A DNA stretch of 8,817 nt from Legionellaceae bacterium (GTDB lineage: Bacteria; Pseudomonadota; Gammaproteobacteria; Legionellales; Legionellaceae): the NCBI GenBank assembly GCA_947504795.1, contig CANNJG010000073.1:1-8817 (forward strand), in the 5' to 3' direction. Made by a program: the position numbers and the translations under genes. Of this stretch, positions 5,983 through 8,817 are shown one piece after another. Each line of letters begins with the position of its first letter. Position 1 is the stretch's first letter. The notes under the pieces were generated by a model. The model was not told where the DNA came from, searched no databases, and saw nothing but the letters and a program-made list of their open reading frames with translations.

Positions 5983-6315
5983 TTACTTTTCTTGCTCCAT
6001 GGCACACAACAAAGGATGCTCATTAACCCGGGCATATTCATTCACCAACACTACTTTTGTTTCCGCGATATCTCTTGTAAACACACCGCAACTTGCATAT
6101 CCGTTAGCGTGAACCTGTAGCATTAATTGAGTGGCGATAGATTCAGTCATATAAAAAAAACGCTTGAGAACCAACACCACAAAATCCATAGGGGTGAAGT
6201 CGTCATTGTGCAAAATCACCCGATATTTTTTGGGCAAAGCCAAATCAACCGACGTTTGCGTTAACGTTTTAATAAATGTTTCAATTTCGGGTAAGATAAC
6301 CATCCCACTATTCAT
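5983..6315 (-). CDS. clpS: ClpS, N-degron adaptor of ClpAP
   Basis: This 110-residue adaptor delivers N-end-rule substrates (N-terminal Leu, Phe, Tyr, Trp) to ClpAP and changes ClpA's substrate choice. A flexible N-terminus of about 28 residues precedes the core. The core begins at KYRVILHNDDFTPMDFV, whose Asn37, Asp38, Asp39 and Met43, together with His69 in QLMLQVHANG, match the residues that form the N-degron pocket in E. coli ClpS. The end CGVFTRDIAETK...YARVNEHPLLCAME is nearly canonical. The ATG at 6315 is chosen because AGGG (6324-6327) lies 8 bases before it; the in-frame TTG at 6321 is too close to that site. It is first in a cluster with clpA, as is usual in proteobacteria. Confidence 0.96.
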   Translation of the reverse strand: MNSGMVILPEIETFIKTLTQTSVDLALPKKYRVILHNDDFTPMDFVVLVLKRFFYMTESIATQLMLQVHANGYASCGVFTRDIAETKVVLVNEYARVNEHPLLCAMEQEK

Positions 6316-6335
6316 TTTCAAATCCCTATAATTAT

Positions 6336-6354
6336 TTTATAGACGGATATCCGT
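6336..6354 (-). promoter_or_regulatory. Possible clpS promoter with overlapping 12-base palindrome
   Basis: On the minus strand, TATAAA (6336-6341) is a candidate -10 box giving a leader of roughly 14 bases that still includes the ribosome site. One base upstream of it, ACGGATATCCGT (6343-6354) is a perfect 12-base palindrome, so it lies in the spacer where a repressor would block polymerase. No convincing -35 box is visible (TAGCTA at the 17-base distance). Seen in sequence: the palindrome and the A/T box. The operator function is inferred. Confidence 0.35.
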
Positions 6355-6438
6355 AATTTAGCTAGTTTTAAATTAAAATCCTCTGCACAGCACTAAGAAC
6401 TCGGAATCCATTCTCTAGATGAATCTCGGGTAATACAG

Positions 6439-6444
6439 TATGAT
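6439..6444 (+). promoter_or_regulatory. Possible -10 box of the outer-membrane protein gene
   Basis: TATGAT (five of six consensus bases) lies 37 bases before the ATG at 6482, in the divergent gap between clpS and this gene. No good -35 hexamer is visible at 16-18 bases upstream, so the promoter is weak or activator-dependent, or the call is wrong. Confidence 0.25.
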
Positions 6445-6481
6445 ATATTAATGATTTTATTGGGCTTTAGGCGATAGGTTG

Positions 6482-7528
6482 ATGACCACTGTTATACGGA
6501 CTTCTTGTTTTTTATTTGGGTTACTAGCCTGTTCATTTACCGTCAAAGCAGATCCATGGTTTACCGGACCTCAGCTATCTGGTTCCGCCGAAACAGCGAG
6601 TCCGGGTAGTGCCGGGATCTCTTTAACTTTTCAAAATTCTAATACGCCTGCCATTTATGACTATGCCGGTAATTTATCCACAATTCCTTTGTCTATGGCA
6701 AATTCAATAGGTTTTGGTTTTGGTTATGGTCTGAATTCCAAGATGGACTTTGGAATTGGTCTAAATTATGTTCAAAATCAGACATCAGGCATATCAAATA
6801 GTGGCATTGGAGATACTGCTCTGACACTTGGATACCAAATGTTAACCCAAGGTTATAGCAATAATCGACCTAATTTCAAAATAACCATCTCACAATCGTT
6901 TCCCATCGGGCGTTATACAAACTTAAATGATAGCGCCTATGCAACTGATGCAACAGGTGATGGCGCATATCAAACCTCTGTTGGGCTTAATTTTAATCTG
7001 TTAACCCAGTTTAAAGGGACTTCTCACTATCTTAAAGCATCAGGATCTATCACTGCGACGCTAACATCAAACGTCAAACTAAACCGACTTAGCATTTATG
7101 GTGGAGGCAGCAGTACAAACGGATATATCAACCCTGGTAATAATATCTCATTGGATTTAGCTGCTGAATATACTTTAACTCAAAATTGGGTGGCCGTTAT
7201 TGAGACGAATGTATTGGCTCAACAAGCCTCTGTTTTTATCGGGAATTTGGGAGATAATGTAGCAAGTTTCAATGCCTTTACCCCGGGTATCACAGGAAAG
7301 AATTACTTGGCTGCCAAGCGAAGTTTTTGGATTATACCCACAAGCCACAATATTTTTAATTCACAAAATATAGGGAGTGGAAGTTTGTATTTGCTAGCAT
7401 TATCGCCTCAATTAGAATATAACTTCACTGGTAGTTTTGGCATCAATATGGGTGCCGTAATCGCTATTGAAGGCAGAAATAGCGCTAACGTTATAAGTTA
7501 TATGCTTTCATTGGGTTATGGTTGGTAA
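6482..7528 (+). CDS. Predicted outer-membrane beta-barrel protein
   Basis: This is a 348-residue exported protein. A signal peptide (hydrophobic core FLFGLLACSFTV) fits signal peptidase I cleavage after VKA (residue 23), giving a mature start of DPWFTGP. The LLAC at 14-17 also resembles a lipobox, so a lipoprotein form cannot be excluded. The rest is rich in Gly, Ser, Asn and aromatic residues with alternating hydrophobic strands (for example GFGFGYGL and MDFGIGLNYV), and it ends in YMLSLGYGW, with an aromatic last residue as in BAM-assembled barrels. The DPWFTGP start resembles a barrel family I recall from Legionella, some members of which are annotated as transporter or phenol-degradation MetA-like; the substrate is unknown. 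The ATG at 6482 is preferred to the overlapping in-frame TTG at 6479; the ribosome site is poor. It is divergent from clpS and convergent with icd. Confidence 0.75.
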   Translation: MTTVIRTSCFLFGLLACSFTVKADPWFTGPQLSGSAETASPGSAGISLTFQNSNTPAIYDYAGNLSTIPLSMANSIGFGFGYGLNSKMDFGIGLNYVQNQTSGISNSGIGDTALTLGYQMLTQGYSNNRPNFKITISQSFPIGRYTNLNDSAYATDATGDGAYQTSVGLNFNLLTQFKGTSHYLKASGSITATLTSNVKLNRLSIYGGGSSTNGYINPGNNISLDLAAEYTLTQNWVAVIETNVLAQQASVFIGNLGDNVASFNAFTPGITGKNYLAAKRSFWIIPTSHNIFNSQNIGSGSLYLLALSPQLEYNFTGSFGINMGAVIAIEGRNSANVISYMLSLGYGW

Positions 7529-7560
7529 AGATTGTAGTGGGCGCGCAGGGAGTCAACCCA

Positions 7561-7596
7561 AAACTCTCTGTGCACAGCACACGCTGAGGGGAGTTT
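7561..7596. terminator. Bulged hairpin between convergent genes, possible bidirectional terminator
   Basis: AAACTCTC (7561-7568) pairs with GGGAGTTT (7589-7596) with one G-T pair. Directly inside it, TGTGC (7569-7573) pairs with GCACA (7577-7581) around the loop ACA; bases 7582-7588 bulge out on one side. The position, between the converging ends of the barrel gene (7528) and icd (7620), suits a shared terminator. Neither side has a T-run, so intrinsic termination would be inefficient. Confidence 0.35.
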
Positions 7597-7619
7597 CCCA
7601 AACCCCATTAGCTTACAGC

Positions 7620-8817
7620 TTACATAAGCCTTATCACTGCTTGCGCGAAGGCTGAAGTCGATAAACACGTTGCATCGTCCATCAGTCGCTCTAAATCATA
7701 GGTCACTTGTTTTGCTTGAATGGCTTTGCTCATCCCTTGGATAATCAAATCCGCAGCCTCTATCCATCCCATGTGGCGTAACATCATCTCGGCAGAAAGA
7801 ATCAGGGATCCTGGATTGACTTTATTCTGACCGGCATACTTCGGCGCAGTACCGTGTGTCGCTTCAAATACGGCAGATTTTTCGCCAATATTTGCCCCAG
7901 GAGCAATACCAATCCCCCCTACTTGTGCCGCCAACGCATCAGAAATATAATCCCCATTTAAATTCAACGTAGCGATCACACTGTAGTCTTCGGGTCTTAA
8001 CAAAATCTGTTGTAAAAATGCATCGGCTATCACATCTTTAATAATAATGGGTTGTTGGGTATTAGGGTTGATTACCGTCATCCAAGGCCCCCCTTGATAC
8101 AAGGTTGCGCCAAACGCTTCTTTTGCAACTGCATAGCCCCAATCTTTAAAAGCGCCTTCTGTAAATTTCATAATATTGCCTTTGTGCACCAACGTCACAG
8201 AAGTACGTTGATTATCAATAGCATATTGAATGGCCGCTTTAACCAAGCGTTGCGACCCTTCTTTAGAAACTGGTTTAATTCCAATGCCGCAATGCTCAGG
8301 AAAACGAATTTTCTTAACGTTCATATCTTTCAGTAAAAATTCGATCACTTTCTTGGCTTCAGGGGTATCCGCTGCCCATTCTATCCCCGCATAAATATCT
8401 TCTGAATTTTCACGAAAAATCACCATATCAGTTTTTTCGGGTTCTTTCAAAGGCGAAGGTGTGCCTGTAAAATAACGCACAGGACGTAAACAAATATATA
8501 AATCGAGCGCTTGGCGAATCGCCACATTCAACGAGCGGATCCCGCCACCAATAGGGGTAGTCAATGGGCCTTTGATAGCAACAACATAGCGTTGAATCGC
8601 TTCCAAAGTTTCTTTAGGCAACCATTCATCCGCACCATATACTTTTGTTGCTTTTTCTCCCGCGTAAATTTCCATCCATGCAATTTTTTTCTCATTCCCG
8701 TATGCTTTAAAGACCGCTGCATTGACTACCTGCAACATAGCAGGTGTCACATCGACGCCAATCCCGTCGCCTTCAATATAGGGGATAATGGGGTTATTCG
8801 GCACAGATAATACCAAA
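7620..8817 (-). CDS. icd: NADP-dependent isocitrate dehydrogenase (N-terminus outside window)
   Basis: About 399 codons are visible of a protein that is 416 residues in E. coli; about 17-20 N-terminal residues lie beyond 8817, because the frame is open to the edge and the first in-frame start-like codon (TTG, 8816) falls inside the conserved region before VPNNPIIPYIEGDG. It oxidises and decarboxylates isocitrate to 2-oxoglutarate in the TCA cycle. Numbering from that TTG as 1, Ser95 in GGIRSLNVA matches E. coli Ser113, the AceK phosphorylation site. Arg101, Arg111, Arg135, Tyr142 and Lys212 match the substrate-binding and catalytic residues, and NGDYISD carries the metal-binding aspartates. 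HGTAPKYAG contains the Lys-Tyr pair that selects NADP over NAD. The gene ends at 7620, convergent with the barrel gene. In several gammaproteobacteria icd is near clpS-clpA, as here. Confidence 0.97.
   Translation of the reverse strand, partial: LVLSVPNNPIIPYIEGDGIGVDVTPAMLQVVNAAVFKAYGNEKKIAWMEIYAGEKATKVYGADEWLPKETLEAIQRYVVAIKGPLTTPIGGGIRSLNVAIRQALDLYICLRPVRYFTGTPSPLKEPEKTDMVIFRENSEDIYAGIEWAADTPEAKKVIEFLLKDMNVKKIRFPEHCGIGIKPVSKEGSQRLVKAAIQYAIDNQRTSVTLVHKGNIMKFTEGAFKDWGYAVAKEAFGATLYQGGPWMTVINPNTQQPIIIKDVIADAFLQQILLRPEDYSVIATLNLNGDYISDALAAQVGGIGIAPGANIGEKSAVFEATHGTAPKYAGQNKVNPGSLILSAEMMLRHMGWIEAADLIIQGMSKAIQAKQVTYDLERLMDDATCLSTSAFAQAVIRLM

Noticed and set aside
6316..6321. TTG start of clpS at 6321
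   Set aside because: It leaves only 2 bases between the AGGG site and the codon; the ATG at 6315 has an 8-base gap.

Overview
The window looks like chromosomal DNA of a moderately AT-rich gammaproteobacterium, most likely from the Legionellales/Coxiella side of the class. Icd, ClpA, ClpS and the adenylate kinase LID region read as close relatives of the E. coli proteins. The mature N-terminus of the outer-membrane protein (DPWFTGP) resembles a barrel family I associate with Legionella. This placement is an inference from recalled sequences, not from a search.

Layout. 1-327 has no gene. It holds two copies of a palindromic repeat, one cut by the window edge. The complete copy (114-191) can be drawn as a four-armed cloverleaf with every junction base paired, and each copy is followed by a decayed extra copy of its last hairpin. 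Two plus-strand genes follow: a small GIY-YIG endonuclease-like protein (328-618) and a minor type IV pilin (720-1187). The pilin converges with a minus-strand gene (1197-2228) that encodes an adenylate kinase with a complete thioredoxin domain fused to its C-terminus. That fusion is the most unusual coding feature here and has a recognisable promoter of its own.

Upstream on the minus strand is a tight cluster read clpS, clpA, a family 2 glycosyltransferase, then a transglycosylase-like lipoprotein. The last three are joined by a 5-base gap and an ATGA overlap, so the AAA+ unfoldase and its N-degron adaptor are probably co-transcribed with two cell-envelope genes. A divergent plus-strand gene for a predicted outer-membrane barrel (6482-7528) lies between clpS and icd. 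The NADP-dependent isocitrate dehydrogenase gene (7620-8817, minus) lacks only its N-terminus, which lies beyond the window.

Functionally the window combines housekeeping genes (adenylate balance with a redox domain, TCA cycle, N-end-rule proteolysis) with envelope functions (outer-core-type sugar transfer, peptidoglycan cleavage, barrel protein, pilin). I see no phage, plasmid, insertion sequence, CRISPR array or RNA gene. The candidates for something undescribed are the Adk-thioredoxin fusion and the cloverleaf repeat beside a GIY-YIG gene.
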